Source: an uncultured Oscillospiraceae bacterium
GTDB lineage: Bacteria; Bacillota; Clostridia; Oscillospirales; Oscillospiraceae
Direction: 5' to 3'
NCBI GenBank assembly: GCA_947631805.1
Contig: CANRNA010000002.1
Span: 1 to 29,472, forward strand
DNA: 29,472 bases
Position numbers and translations under genes: made by a program. The notes below the pieces were generated by a model that worked only from the letters and a program-made list of their open reading frames with translations, did no database searches and had not been told where the DNA came from. Shown piece after piece: positions 8,609 through 16,361 of the stretch. The number at the start of each line of letters is the position of its first letter. Within the stretch, counting starts at the first letter, position 1.

Positions 8609-9874
8609 ATGCCCGTTATACGCGCCTGCTCCCTGACGTGGAAGCGCCAGCCTCTGAAAAGGGGCTTCGGCTTCAAGGGCGGCAGCCTCACGGAGCTGTG
8701 GCTCGTCCGGTGTGCCCTGGAGACGGACACCGGCCTCGCCGCCTGGGGCCAGAGCGTCCAGAGCGTGCTGTGGAGCGACGGGGCCGTGTTCGCCCGCTGG
8801 GGCCAGGAGCGGGGGAATGAGCTGATGCTCTCCCTCACCCGCCGGGCTCTCTCCTGGCTGGAGGGAGCGCCCCTCCGGTACCCGCCGGAGATGCTCCGGG
8901 ACCTTCTTCCCCGGCTGATGGAATACGGCCGGGAGACCACGGACACCCCGGAGCTTCGCCCCACCTTTGCCCTGAACGCCCTGACCGGGGTGGACTGGGC
9001 CCTGTGGAAGCTGTGGCGGCAGGCAAGCGGCGGACCGGGCTTTGACGAGCTCATGGCCCCCTATCTGCGCCGCCCCCCGGTCCGCTCCCAGGCTTTGGGC
9101 CTCATCCCCCTTCTCAGCTACGACACGCCCCCCGAGCAGGCCGCCGCTCTGGCGGACCGGGGCTGCTATCTGTTCAAGATAAAGATAGGCTCCGACCCCG
9201 GCGGTCTGGGGGACCGTGAGCAGATGCTGGACTGGGACGGGGAGCGGCTGGCCGCCATCCACGCCCTGCTGAAGGACAGGCGCACCTCCCGGACCGACTG
9301 CGGCCACCCGGTGTACTACCTGGACGCCAACGGCCGGTATGACACACGGGAGCGGGTGGAGCGGCTTTTGGACCGGGCGGACAGTATCGGCGCCCTGGAG
9401 CGCATCGTGCTGCTGGAGGAGCCCTTCCCCGAGGACGCCTTGCAGGATGTAAGCGGCCTGCCCGTGCCGGTGGCCGGGGACGAAAGCGCCCACTCCGCCG
9501 CCGACGCCGCCGCGCTCATGGACCGGTACGGCTACCGGGTGATGGCCCTCAAGCCCATCGCCAAAACGGTCTCCGTCTCCCTGGAGGTGCTCCGGGCAGC
9601 GGAGGAGCGGGGTGCGGCGTGCTTCTGCGCCGACCTGACGGTGCCGCCGGTGATGGTGGAGCTGAACAGGCGCTTCGCCGCGGCGCTGCCTCCCCTGCCG
9701 GGGCTGCGGGTGGGGGCCTTTGAGACCAACGGAGAGCAGAATTACGTCAACTGGGCAGAGCTGACGAGCCGGGGGCAGACCGGGGACGCCCCCTGGACCC
9801 GGCCCTGGGACGGGCTCTGCCATCTGGGAACAGAGTATTACAGGCACGACGGGAATATTTGGACGGAGGGATAA
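8609..9874 (+). CDS. Enolase superfamily protein (mandelate racemase/muconate lactonizing-like)
   Basis: The 421-residue protein shows the active-site strands of the enolase superfamily barrel in order: FKIKIGSD (K190, K192), YYLDANGRYD (D239), LLEEPFPED (E270), VAGDES (D291, E292) and MALKPIAK (K315). D239, E270 and D291 or E292 would bind Mg2+, while the KxK pair and K315 would be the opposing acid/base residues, as in the MLE subgroup. Members abstract a proton alpha to a carboxylate and catalyse racemisation, epimerisation, dehydration or cycloisomerisation. Insertions near residues 196-235 and a long tail after residue 370 make it somewhat longer than usual. The start is 1 nt after the previous stop with no clear ribosome site, suggesting translational coupling. 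Position between two dehydrogenase-type genes suggests a sugar-acid role, but this is inference. Confidence 0.82.
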   Translation: MPVIRACSLTWKRQPLKRGFGFKGGSLTELWLVRCALETDTGLAAWGQSVQSVLWSDGAVFARWGQERGNELMLSLTRRALSWLEGAPLRYPPEMLRDLLPRLMEYGRETTDTPELRPTFALNALTGVDWALWKLWRQASGGPGFDELMAPYLRRPPVRSQALGLIPLLSYDTPPEQAAALADRGCYLFKIKIGSDPGGLGDREQMLDWDGERLAAIHALLKDRRTSRTDCGHPVYYLDANGRYDTRERVERLLDRADSIGALERIVLLEEPFPEDALQDVSGLPVPVAGDESAHSAADAAALMDRYGYRVMALKPIAKTVSVSLEVLRAAEERGAACFCADLTVPPVMVELNRRFAAALPPLPGLRVGAFETNGEQNYVNWAELTSRGQTGDAPWTRPWDGLCHLGTEYYRHDGNIWTEG

Positions 9875-9875
9875 A

Positions 9876-10910
9876 ATGAGACCCGTTCGTTACGCGGTGA
9901 TAGGCTGCGGCATGATAGCCGCCTATCACATCGCCGCCATCCGGGCCCTGCCCGACGCAGAGCTGGCCGGTGTGTGCAGCCGCACCTATGAAAAGGCGGC
10001 CGAGTTCGCCCGGCTGCACCGGACAAAGGCATACGGCTCCATCCAGGAGGTGTGGGACGACCCCGCCGTGGATGCGGTGTGCGTGTGTACGCCCAGCGGC
10101 CTGCACGCCTCCCTGGCCCTGGAGGCCATCGCCCACGGCAAGCACGCGCTGCTGGAAAAGCCCCTGGCTCTGACCGTCGAGGACTGCGACAGGATCATCC
10201 GGGAGGCGAAGAAGAAGGGCGTTCTGGTGGGCGTGGTGAGCCAGCTGCGCTTCTCCCCCGCCATCCAGCAGACAAAAAAGGCCATGGAGCGCAAGGTGCT
10301 GGGAAAGCTGGTGTGCGCCGACCTCTACATGAAATACCACCGCAGTCAGACATACTACGACTCCGGCTCCTGGCGGGGCACGAAGGCCATGGACGGGGGC
10401 GGGGCCCTGATGAACCAGGGCATCCACGGGGTGGACCTGCTCCAGTATCTGGCCGGACCCATCACCACCATTTACGCCCGGGCCAAGACCATGACCCGCA
10501 GCATCGAGGTGGAGGACACCCTGTGCGCCGTGACCGAGTTCAAAAACGGGGCCATGGGCGTCATACAGGCCACCACAGGCATTTACTCCGGCTTCTCCCG
10601 GCGGCTGGAGCTGTGCGGCGAGAACGGCACCATCATCCTGGAAGAAGACCGCATCCTTCTTTGGGACGTGGCGGACGACAAGGGTCTGCCACACGACACC
10701 ACCGGGGGGATGGACGTGCGCAGCAGCTCCGACCCCACCCTGATCGGGCTGGCCGGGCACCGGCGGCAGCTGGCCAATTTCACCGCCGCCGTCCAGGGCC
10801 GGGAGGCCCTTTTGGTAGACGGGGCGGAGGGCCGCAAAGCCCTGCGCATCATCCTGGGCGCCTACCGCTCCGCGGCGGAGGACCGCCCCGTCCGGGTGGA
10901 GGAGGTGTGA
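9876..10910 (+). CDS. Gfo/Idh/MocA family NAD(P)-dependent oxidoreductase (copy 2)
   Basis: The 344-residue protein begins with a Rossmann motif (AVIGCGMIAAYH), has LLEKP with E94-K95-P96, and SWRGTKAMDGGGALMNQGIH in the C-terminal domain with H184 and D187. It is a clear paralogue of the protein at 5394-6425: many blocks are near identical and the key residues have the same numbering. As for copy 1, the WRGT...DGGG motif suggests oxidation of a HexNAc-like sugar, which is inference. GGAGGG sits 5 nt before the ATG and 1 nt separates it from the enolase-superfamily stop. The GH20 gene follows after 3 nt, so oxidation and glycosidic cleavage are probably linked steps. Confidence 0.92.
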   Translation: MRPVRYAVIGCGMIAAYHIAAIRALPDAELAGVCSRTYEKAAEFARLHRTKAYGSIQEVWDDPAVDAVCVCTPSGLHASLALEAIAHGKHALLEKPLALTVEDCDRIIREAKKKGVLVGVVSQLRFSPAIQQTKKAMERKVLGKLVCADLYMKYHRSQTYYDSGSWRGTKAMDGGGALMNQGIHGVDLLQYLAGPITTIYARAKTMTRSIEVEDTLCAVTEFKNGAMGVIQATTGIYSGFSRRLELCGENGTIILEEDRILLWDVADDKGLPHDTTGGMDVRSSSDPTLIGLAGHRRQLANFTAAVQGREALLVDGAEGRKALRIILGAYRSAAEDRPVRVEEV

Positions 10911-10913
10911 CCG

Positions 10914-12785
10914 ATGCGTAAAATACACGTGATCGGCTGCCGACCCGCCCGCTTTGAAGAGGGCTTTGCCCTGCTGAGCCGGGACCTGCGCATGGCGCAG
11001 GCCCCGGACGGCTATACCGTGGAGCTGGCACAGGGGGACTGTCTGGCCCTCTCCGCCGACGGGGACGGTGCCCGCGTCCAGTGGCACGTGCCCGTGGAGT
11101 GCTGGCGGGCCCTGAGCATTCTGTCCCAGCGCTGGGGCGAGACCTTCTCCGTGACAGAGCGGGCCTGCTTTGAGACTCTGGGGGTCATGTTCGACGTGTC
11201 CCGCAACGCGGTGCTCAAGCCGGAGACCCTGCAATTCTTCTTCCGAAAAATGGCCCTGCTGGGCTTCCATCTGGGGATGCTGTACACCGAGGACACGTAC
11301 GAGGTGGACCGGTATCCCTACTTTGGCTATCTCCGGGGCCGGTACAGCCAGGACCAGCTCCGGGCCCTGGACGACTACGCCGACGCCCTGGGCATCGAGC
11401 TGTGCCCCTGTATCCAGACCCTGGGCCACCTGAACCGGGCCCTCCACTGGCCCGCCATGGAGGGGATGAAGGACACGGAGGAAGTCCTTCTGGTGGACGA
11501 CGAGCGGACGCAGGCCTTCATCCGGGCCATGCTGGAGAGCGCCTCCGCCCCCTACCGCTCCCGGCGCATCCACATCGGCATGGACGAGGCCCACTTCCTG
11601 GGCCTGGGGGCCTATCTGCGCCGCCACGGCTACGCGAGGCCCTTCGACATCATGCGCACCCACCTGGCCCAGGTGAGCGCGATGGTCCGCTCCCTGGGCC
11701 TGGAGGCCATGATGTGGAGCGACATGTATTTCCGCCTGTCCAGCCCCACCGGGGGCTATTACGACGCCCCGGACCTGGACCGGGCCGCCCTGGCCGCCGC
11801 GCCGGAGGACATCACGCTCGTCTACTGGGACTACTACCACGCCGGCGAGGAGGACTATGACCGGATGTTCCGCCTCCACCAACGGTTCGCCGCCCCCACG
11901 GCCTTCGCCGGGGGGATATGGACCTGGACGGGACCGGCCCCCCACTATGAAAAGACCCTGGAGACCTGCCTGCCCGGCCTGCGCCAGGCAAAGGAGCACC
12001 GCGTGCCCCTGGTGCTGGCCACGGCCTGGGGGGACAACGGCGGGGAGTGCTGCTCCCTGGCGGCGCTGTACGGTCTGGCGGTATACGCCCAGTTTTGCTA
12101 CACCGGCGAATACGACCGGGCCCAGACGGACGCCCGGTTCCGGGAGACGGCGGGGGCCGACCCCCAGGCGTTTTTGGACCTGACACGCTTCAACCGGCTC
12201 CCTGGGGTGAAGGACTGGTCCGTGCGGCCGGTGAACGCCTCCAAATTCCTGCTGTATCAGGACCCCCTGGTCCCCCTGTACCAGGCGGATATGGAGGGAG
12301 TGGATATGGCCGCCCACTACCGGCATCTGGCCGCGGATTACCGCCAGTACCGGGTGGAGAACCCCTCTTACCGGCTGCTCTTCGACTTCTACGCCCAGCT
12401 GGCGGAGACCCTGGCGGACAAGTGTCTGGTCCATCAGCTGGCAGGGCCCGCCGTCCGGGCCGGAGACCGGCAGGCTGTGGGTGAATGCGCCGCCCTGGCG
12501 GAGCAGGTGGCCCAGTCCATGGAGGCCCTGCGCCGCCGCTGGCGGGAGCTGTGGTACGCCGTCAACAGGGTGTACGGCTTTGAGATATTGGACATCCGTC
12601 TTGGCGGCTGCGCCGCCCGGCTGGAATCGGCGGCCAGCCTGCTGCTGGATTACGCCGCTGGTAAGATAGACACCATTGAGCCTCTGGCGGAGGACCCTCT
12701 TCCCTACACCCGTCTGCCGGACGGGGCGCTGAAGGGGAGCTACGCCTGGGGCGAGATCGTCTCCGCCTGTAAGGCGGACCTTTGA
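10914..12785 (+). CDS. Family GH20 beta-N-acetylhexosaminidase, intracellular (GcnA/SpGH20C-like)
   Basis: The 623-residue protein resembles the streptococcal GcnA-type GH20 enzymes in length and motifs. It has DVSRNAVLKPETL near residue 94, YTEDTYEVDRYPYFGYLRGR near residue 124, and IHIGMDEAHFLGLG with catalytic pair D224-E225. A tryptophan-containing segment GGIWTWTGPAP follows later, with an alpha-helical C-terminal third. GH20 enzymes remove terminal beta-GlcNAc or GalNAc by substrate-assisted catalysis through the N-acetyl group. No signal peptide or anchor is seen, so it should act in the cytoplasm on imported oligosaccharides, consistent with the sugar ABC importer at 15498-18794. GGAGGAGG precedes the ATG, which lies 3 nt after the previous stop. 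The exact linkage specificity cannot be told. Confidence 0.9.
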   Translation: MRKIHVIGCRPARFEEGFALLSRDLRMAQAPDGYTVELAQGDCLALSADGDGARVQWHVPVECWRALSILSQRWGETFSVTERACFETLGVMFDVSRNAVLKPETLQFFFRKMALLGFHLGMLYTEDTYEVDRYPYFGYLRGRYSQDQLRALDDYADALGIELCPCIQTLGHLNRALHWPAMEGMKDTEEVLLVDDERTQAFIRAMLESASAPYRSRRIHIGMDEAHFLGLGAYLRRHGYARPFDIMRTHLAQVSAMVRSLGLEAMMWSDMYFRLSSPTGGYYDAPDLDRAALAAAPEDITLVYWDYYHAGEEDYDRMFRLHQRFAAPTAFAGGIWTWTGPAPHYEKTLETCLPGLRQAKEHRVPLVLATAWGDNGGECCSLAALYGLAVYAQFCYTGEYDRAQTDARFRETAGADPQAFLDLTRFNRLPGVKDWSVRPVNASKFLLYQDPLVPLYQADMEGVDMAAHYRHLAADYRQYRVENPSYRLLFDFYAQLAETLADKCLVHQLAGPAVRAGDRQAVGECAALAEQVAQSMEALRRRWRELWYAVNRVYGFEILDIRLGGCAARLESAASLLLDYAAGKIDTIEPLAEDPLPYTRLPDGALKGSYAWGEIVSACKADL

Positions 12786-12798
12786 GGGAGGGAGACCG

Positions 12799-14076
12799 AT
12801 GAGAAAGAAAGTGACCGCCGCCGTGTGCGGCTTCGGCATCCGGGGCGCGGAGGCCTACGCGGCCTATCAGCACATCCGGCCGGAGGAATTTGCCGTGGTG
12901 GCCGTGGCGGACCCCCGGCCCGAGCGGCTGGAGCTGGCCGAGCGGGAGTTCGGCGTGCCCCGCCAGCAGTGCTATACCACCGGCGAGGAGCTTTTGGCCC
13001 AGCCCCGGCTGGCGGACGTGATGATCATCGCCACCCAGGACCGGGACCACGTGCGCTATGCCCTGCCCGCCCTGGAAAAGGGCTATCATCTGCTGGTGGA
13101 GAAGCCCATCTCCCCCTCTCTCGGCGAGTGCATCGCCCTGCGGGAGAAGGCCCACCAGTGCGGCCGGGCGGTGGTGGTCTGCCACGTGCTGCGCTACACC
13201 CAGTTTTACCAAAAGCTCCGCCAGCTGCTGGATCAGGGGGCCGTCGGCCGCCTGGAGACCATCGCCGCCACGGAGAACGTGGCCTACTGGCACTTCGCCC
13301 ACAGCTATGTCCGGGGCAACTGGCGGCGGCAGGAGGACTCCAGCCCCGTCATCCTGGCCAAGAGCTGTCACGACATGGACATCCTCCGCTGGCTGGCCGG
13401 TTCCCCCTGTCTGCGGGTGAGCAGCTACGGCTCTCTGGACTGGTTTAAGCCGGAGAACGCCCCCGCGGGCAGCGCGGACCGGTGCCTGGACTGCGCCGTC
13501 CGGGACGGCTGCCCCTACGACGGGGAGAAGATATACCTGGACAACCCCAAGAGCGGCTTCCGCTCCGGGGCCCGTCAGTGGCCCCTGACGGTCCTCTGCC
13601 CCCAGCCCACGGAGGGGGCGCTGTACGCGGCGCTGCGCACTGGGCCCTATGGCCGGTGCGTCTACCGGTGCGACAACGACGTGGCCGACCACCAGGTGGT
13701 GAACATGGAGTTTGCCGGAGGCGTCACCGCCACCTTCTCCATGAGCGCCTTCACCCAGGGCTGCTACCGCACCGTCCGTCTGATGGGCTCCATGGGAGAG
13801 CTGGAGGGCAATCTGGAGGAGAACACCATCTACATGCGCCGGTTCGGCCAGCCGGAGAAGGTCATCGTCCTCGACCCGGTCCAGGACGAGTTCGCCGGGC
13901 ACGGGGGCGGCGACTCAAAGCTGATGGAATACCTGTGCGCCATGGTCTCCCGGGGAGGCCGGGACGCCCTCACGTCGGTGGACGTGTCCGTGGAGAGCCA
14001 CCTGATGGCCATGGCCGCGGAGCACAGCCGCCTCCACGGCGGCGCGTCCGTGGAGCTGGCCGCTTTCGGCATATAA
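12799..14076 (+). CDS. Gfo/Idh/MocA family oxidoreductase with cysteine-cluster insert (copy 3)
   Basis: At 425 residues this protein is about 80 residues longer than the other copies. The N-terminal Rossmann loop is VCGFGIRGAE, and LLVEKP contains E101-K102-P103. The catalytic segment LAKSCHDMDILRWLAG contains K188, H191 and D192. An insert after residue 222 carries cysteines 229, 232 and 238 (RCLDCAVRDGCPYD), a possible metal-binding or structural site. GGAGGGAG precedes the ATG, 13 nt after the GH20 stop. It is the last gene of the plus-strand operon; a strong terminator follows. Sugar or cyclitol oxidation is expected from the family; the substrate is unknown. The cysteine insert recurs in a known subset of the family in my recollection, so it is not unique to this genome. 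Confidence 0.9.
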   Translation: MRKKVTAAVCGFGIRGAEAYAAYQHIRPEEFAVVAVADPRPERLELAEREFGVPRQQCYTTGEELLAQPRLADVMIIATQDRDHVRYALPALEKGYHLLVEKPISPSLGECIALREKAHQCGRAVVVCHVLRYTQFYQKLRQLLDQGAVGRLETIAATENVAYWHFAHSYVRGNWRRQEDSSPVILAKSCHDMDILRWLAGSPCLRVSSYGSLDWFKPENAPAGSADRCLDCAVRDGCPYDGEKIYLDNPKSGFRSGARQWPLTVLCPQPTEGALYAALRTGPYGRCVYRCDNDVADHQVVNMEFAGGVTATFSMSAFTQGCYRTVRLMGSMGELEGNLEENTIYMRRFGQPEKVIVLDPVQDEFAGHGGGDSKLMEYLCAMVSRGGRDALTSVDVSVESHLMAMAAEHSRLHGGASVELAAFGI

Positions 14077-14077
14077 G

Positions 14078-14113
14078 AAAAAACAGCGCGTCTCCCCTCG
14101 TGGGAAAACGCGC
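14078..14113 (-). terminator. Terminator of the ABC importer/DUF624 operon (minus strand)
   Basis: A 12-bp stem with one or two wobble pairs (GCGCGTTTTCCC against GGGGAGACGCGC, loop ACGA) spans 14086-14113. On the minus strand it is followed by TGTTTTTTC (14085-14077). It lies about 70 nt past the DUF624-like stop codon and just beyond the stop of the convergent gene. Confidence 0.75.
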
Positions 14114-14128
14114 CGGTCTCGTCAAGGG

Positions 14129-14165
14129 GTCCGCCCTGGCCGCGCTCCGGCCAGGGCGGACTTTT
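14129..14165 (+). terminator. Terminator of the dehydrogenase/GH20 operon (plus strand)
   Basis: A perfect 13-bp stem (GTCCGCCCTGGCC and its complement, 7-nt loop) spans 14129-14161, followed by TTTT. It lies 52 nt after the stop of the third oxidoreductase gene and is read by the plus-strand operon. The convergent operon has a separate hairpin. Confidence 0.85.
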
Positions 14166-14182
14166 CTATAGGAGATGCCCCC

Positions 14183-14911
14183 TCAGCCCTGGTCCACCAG
14201 GGTCCGCTCCAGGTCGCCCCGCAGATACAGGCATATCAGCGTCACGCCCAGCGCCGGGAGCAGCACCAGCACCGCCGGGACCGAATAGGGCAGCCACTGG
14301 TAGACCGCCGCCAGTCCCAGCCCGCTCAGGAGCGCCGCGCCCACGCCCTTCAGCCCCAGGCCGGGGATGAGCAGCAGGGCGTTTTTCCATATCTTCCCCA
14401 GGGGCAGGTCCACCAGGGCTATCTGGGAAAAGGCGTTGATAGCGAAGGCCAGCAGCGCCACGCCCTCCAGTATGAGGCAGCCGGGCAGCCACAGGGGCGC
14501 GCCCCCCTCCCGCTGGGCCGCCGCCACCATGCACAGGATGTAGGGCAGCAGCACCAGGGCGATGAGCCCCATGGTGGTCGCCCCCTGGCGGAAGTTGGCG
14601 GCGTAGCTGGCGAAAAAGCCCCGCCGCTCCCGGGCGGATACCCCCCGGGCGATGGCGAAGCCCGTCTCGAACATGGCCGCGCAGGCCGGTCCCGCCAGGC
14701 ACAGCAGCGCCATGGCGGCTGTCAGGATGAGCACGCCGCCCACCGCCAGGAACAGGTGCAGCCCCACCGCGGCGGGCAGGAACGTGACCACGAATTTCAG
14801 GTTGTCCAGGAGAAGAGAGTACAGATTGGCCCGGATGGGCCCCGGCTCCGGGGCGGGGCCGTCCGGCCGCCCGGACAGATAGCGGACCTTTTTGCTCCTC
14901 TTCCGGTCCAT
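14183..14911 (-). CDS. DUF624-like (YesL-type) integral membrane protein
   Basis: The 242-residue protein has about five hydrophobic membrane segments after a basic N-terminus (MDRKRSKKVRYLSG). Segment two ends in GPACAAMFETGFAIARG, followed by FFASYAANFRQG. This arrangement resembles the GPA...R...F...NF.Q pattern of the DUF624/YesL family. That family is commonly encoded beside sugar ABC importers in Bacillota, but its function is not established. The start at 14911 is supported by AAAGGAGG 7 nt upstream and lies 1 nt after the stop of the acetyltransferase gene; an earlier in-frame start would overlap that gene. It is the last gene of the importer operon and is followed by a terminator. 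The family call rests on pattern and context rather than a search. Confidence 0.68.
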   Translation of the reverse strand: MDRKRSKKVRYLSGRPDGPAPEPGPIRANLYSLLLDNLKFVVTFLPAAVGLHLFLAVGGVLILTAAMALLCLAGPACAAMFETGFAIARGVSARERRGFFASYAANFRQGATTMGLIALVLLPYILCMVAAAQREGGAPLWLPGCLILEGVALLAFAINAFSQIALVDLPLGKIWKNALLLIPGLGLKGVGAALLSGLGLAAVYQWLPYSVPAVLVLLPALGVTLICLYLRGDLERTLVDQG

Positions 14912-14912
14912 G

Positions 14913-15470
14913 TCAGCGCCTCCTTTGGGCCAGCTTTTCGTCGATGAGCGCCCAGGCGGTCTCATCTCCGGGCCGCATCTCCGGGCGGAAGCCGAACCGC
15001 TTATAGATGCCGATGGCGGGCCAGCTGGTGGTCTGGGTGGTCAGGTATATCCCCCCGGCGCAGCCCTCGGCCCGGTAGATGTCCATGAGCGACGCCATAA
15101 GCGCCGTGCACAGGCCCCGCCCCTCGAAGGGCGGGGCGGTGGCCACCCAGTGGACACGGGCCATATCCGACCCCAGGTCCGCGCCGTGCCACAGGGCGGC
15201 GGTGGCAGCCGGTTCCCCGCCGGGGCCGTAGGCCAGCAGCATCCGCCGGGCCAGAAGCTCCGGTTCCGGGGCAAACTCCCTCTCGAACACGGCCTCCATC
15301 TTCTCCCGGGCCGCGCCGTTGTTGGCGGCGCACTGTATGGCCGCCCAGTCCCCCTCCCGGCCGGGCGCCCACCGCTCCAGGCGGAAGCCCTGGGGCAGCG
15401 GGGCGCTGTACAGGCCGGGCCGGGAAAGGCGCATCACCACCGGGTAATAGGCAACGGTCTCATCCAGCAT
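14913..15470 (-). CDS. GNAT family N-acetyltransferase
   Basis: The 185-residue protein contains the acetyl-CoA-binding segment WVATAPPFEGRGLCTALM (Q/RxxGxG/A type, residues about 109-126) and the typical late motif AIGIYKRFGFRPE. These define a GNAT fold that transfers an acetyl group from acetyl-CoA to an amine. AGGA lies 7 nt before the ATG at 15470. The gene sits 27 nt after the second permease gene and 1 nt before the DUF624-like gene, so it is in the importer operon. A role in acetylating an amino sugar would fit the HexNAc context, but protein or antibiotic substrates cannot be excluded. Confidence 0.85.
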   Translation of the reverse strand: MLDETVAYYPVVMRLSRPGLYSAPLPQGFRLERWAPGREGDWAAIQCAANNGAAREKMEAVFEREFAPEPELLARRMLLAYGPGGEPAATAALWHGADLGSDMARVHWVATAPPFEGRGLCTALMASLMDIYRAEGCAGGIYLTTQTTSWPAIGIYKRFGFRPEMRPGDETAWALIDEKLAQRRR

Positions 15471-15497
15471 ACATTCATCCTATCTTGTCTGCCGGGC

Positions 15498-16349
15498 TCA
15501 TTTCAGCCCGGACGTGGTGGAAATGCCGTTCAAAAACTGCTTCTGCGCCAGGAAGAATATCACGATCAGCGGCACGGTGAACACGGTGTTGGCCGCCATG
15601 AGCAGCTCCCACTCCGTCTTGGCCGCCAGCATGAAGCTCTTCAGACCCACGGCGATGGTGTACTTGGAGCTGGACTGCAAATAGATCAGCGGGCCGTTCA
15701 GGTCGTTCCAGCAGGCGATGAACACCAGCACCGCGATGGTGGTCAGCACCGGGCGGCACATGGGATAGACGATGCTGGTCAGGATGCGGAACTCCCCCGC
15801 CCCGTCGATGCGGGCGGCCTCGATGACGCTGTTCGGCAGGCCCTTCATGAACTGGCGCATTAAATATATATAGTAGGGCGTGCCGAAAAACCAGGGCAGG
15901 ACCAGCGGGAAATAGGTGTCCAGCAGATGCAGGCGGCTCCAGGTGATGTAAAGGGGCACCTGGGTGACCTGCCAGGGTATCATCATGGTGGACAGTATCA
16001 GCGGGAAGATGATCTTCGCGCCCTTCCAGGGGACCAGGGTGATGGAATAGGCGATCATAGGGGTGGTCAGCAGGGCCCCCAGCACGGGCACCAGGGAGGT
16101 GAACAGGGTGTTTTGGATGTACTGGGCGAAATCCACCTGGCGGAATATCTTGACATAGTTCTCCCACTGGGGCTGCTTGGGTATCCACTCGATGGGGGTG
16201 ACGAACAGGCCCTGATTGGGCTTGAGGGAGGTGGATATCATCCACACCAGGGGCATGATGAAGATAAAGGACAGGCCGATGAGCATGGCGTATTTCAGCA
16301 CGCCGGTGAGGATACGGGCGGCCTTGGCGGCCGGGGAAGTGTGTTTCAT
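15498..16349 (-). CDS. Carbohydrate ABC transporter permease (MalG-type)
   Basis: This 283-residue inner permease has about six membrane segments. The cytoplasmic EAA loop is VIEAARIDGAGEFRI, which docks the ATPase. The opening FIMPLVWMISTSLKPN and the ending FLNGISTTSGLK are typical of CUT1 MalG-type sugar permeases. AGGAGG lies 7 nt before the ATG, and 12 nt separate it from the MalF-type gene. No sugar ATPase gene is present in the window, so the importer probably uses a shared MsmK-type ATPase encoded elsewhere, as is common in Bacillota. Confidence 0.93.
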   Translation of the reverse strand: MKHTSPAAKAARILTGVLKYAMLIGLSFIFIMPLVWMISTSLKPNQGLFVTPIEWIPKQPQWENYVKIFRQVDFAQYIQNTLFTSLVPVLGALLTTPMIAYSITLVPWKGAKIIFPLILSTMMIPWQVTQVPLYITWSRLHLLDTYFPLVLPWFFGTPYYIYLMRQFMKGLPNSVIEAARIDGAGEFRILTSIVYPMCRPVLTTIAVLVFIACWNDLNGPLIYLQSSSKYTIAVGLKSFMLAAKTEWELLMAANTVFTVPLIVIFFLAQKQFLNGISTTSGLK

Positions 16350-16361
16350 CTCCGCGCCTCC

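Noticed and set aside
9747..12839. 1030-codon minus-strand open frame opposite the oxidoreductase and GH20 genes
   Set aside because: Antisense shadow with no recognisable motif, crossing three real genes with good starts and spacing.
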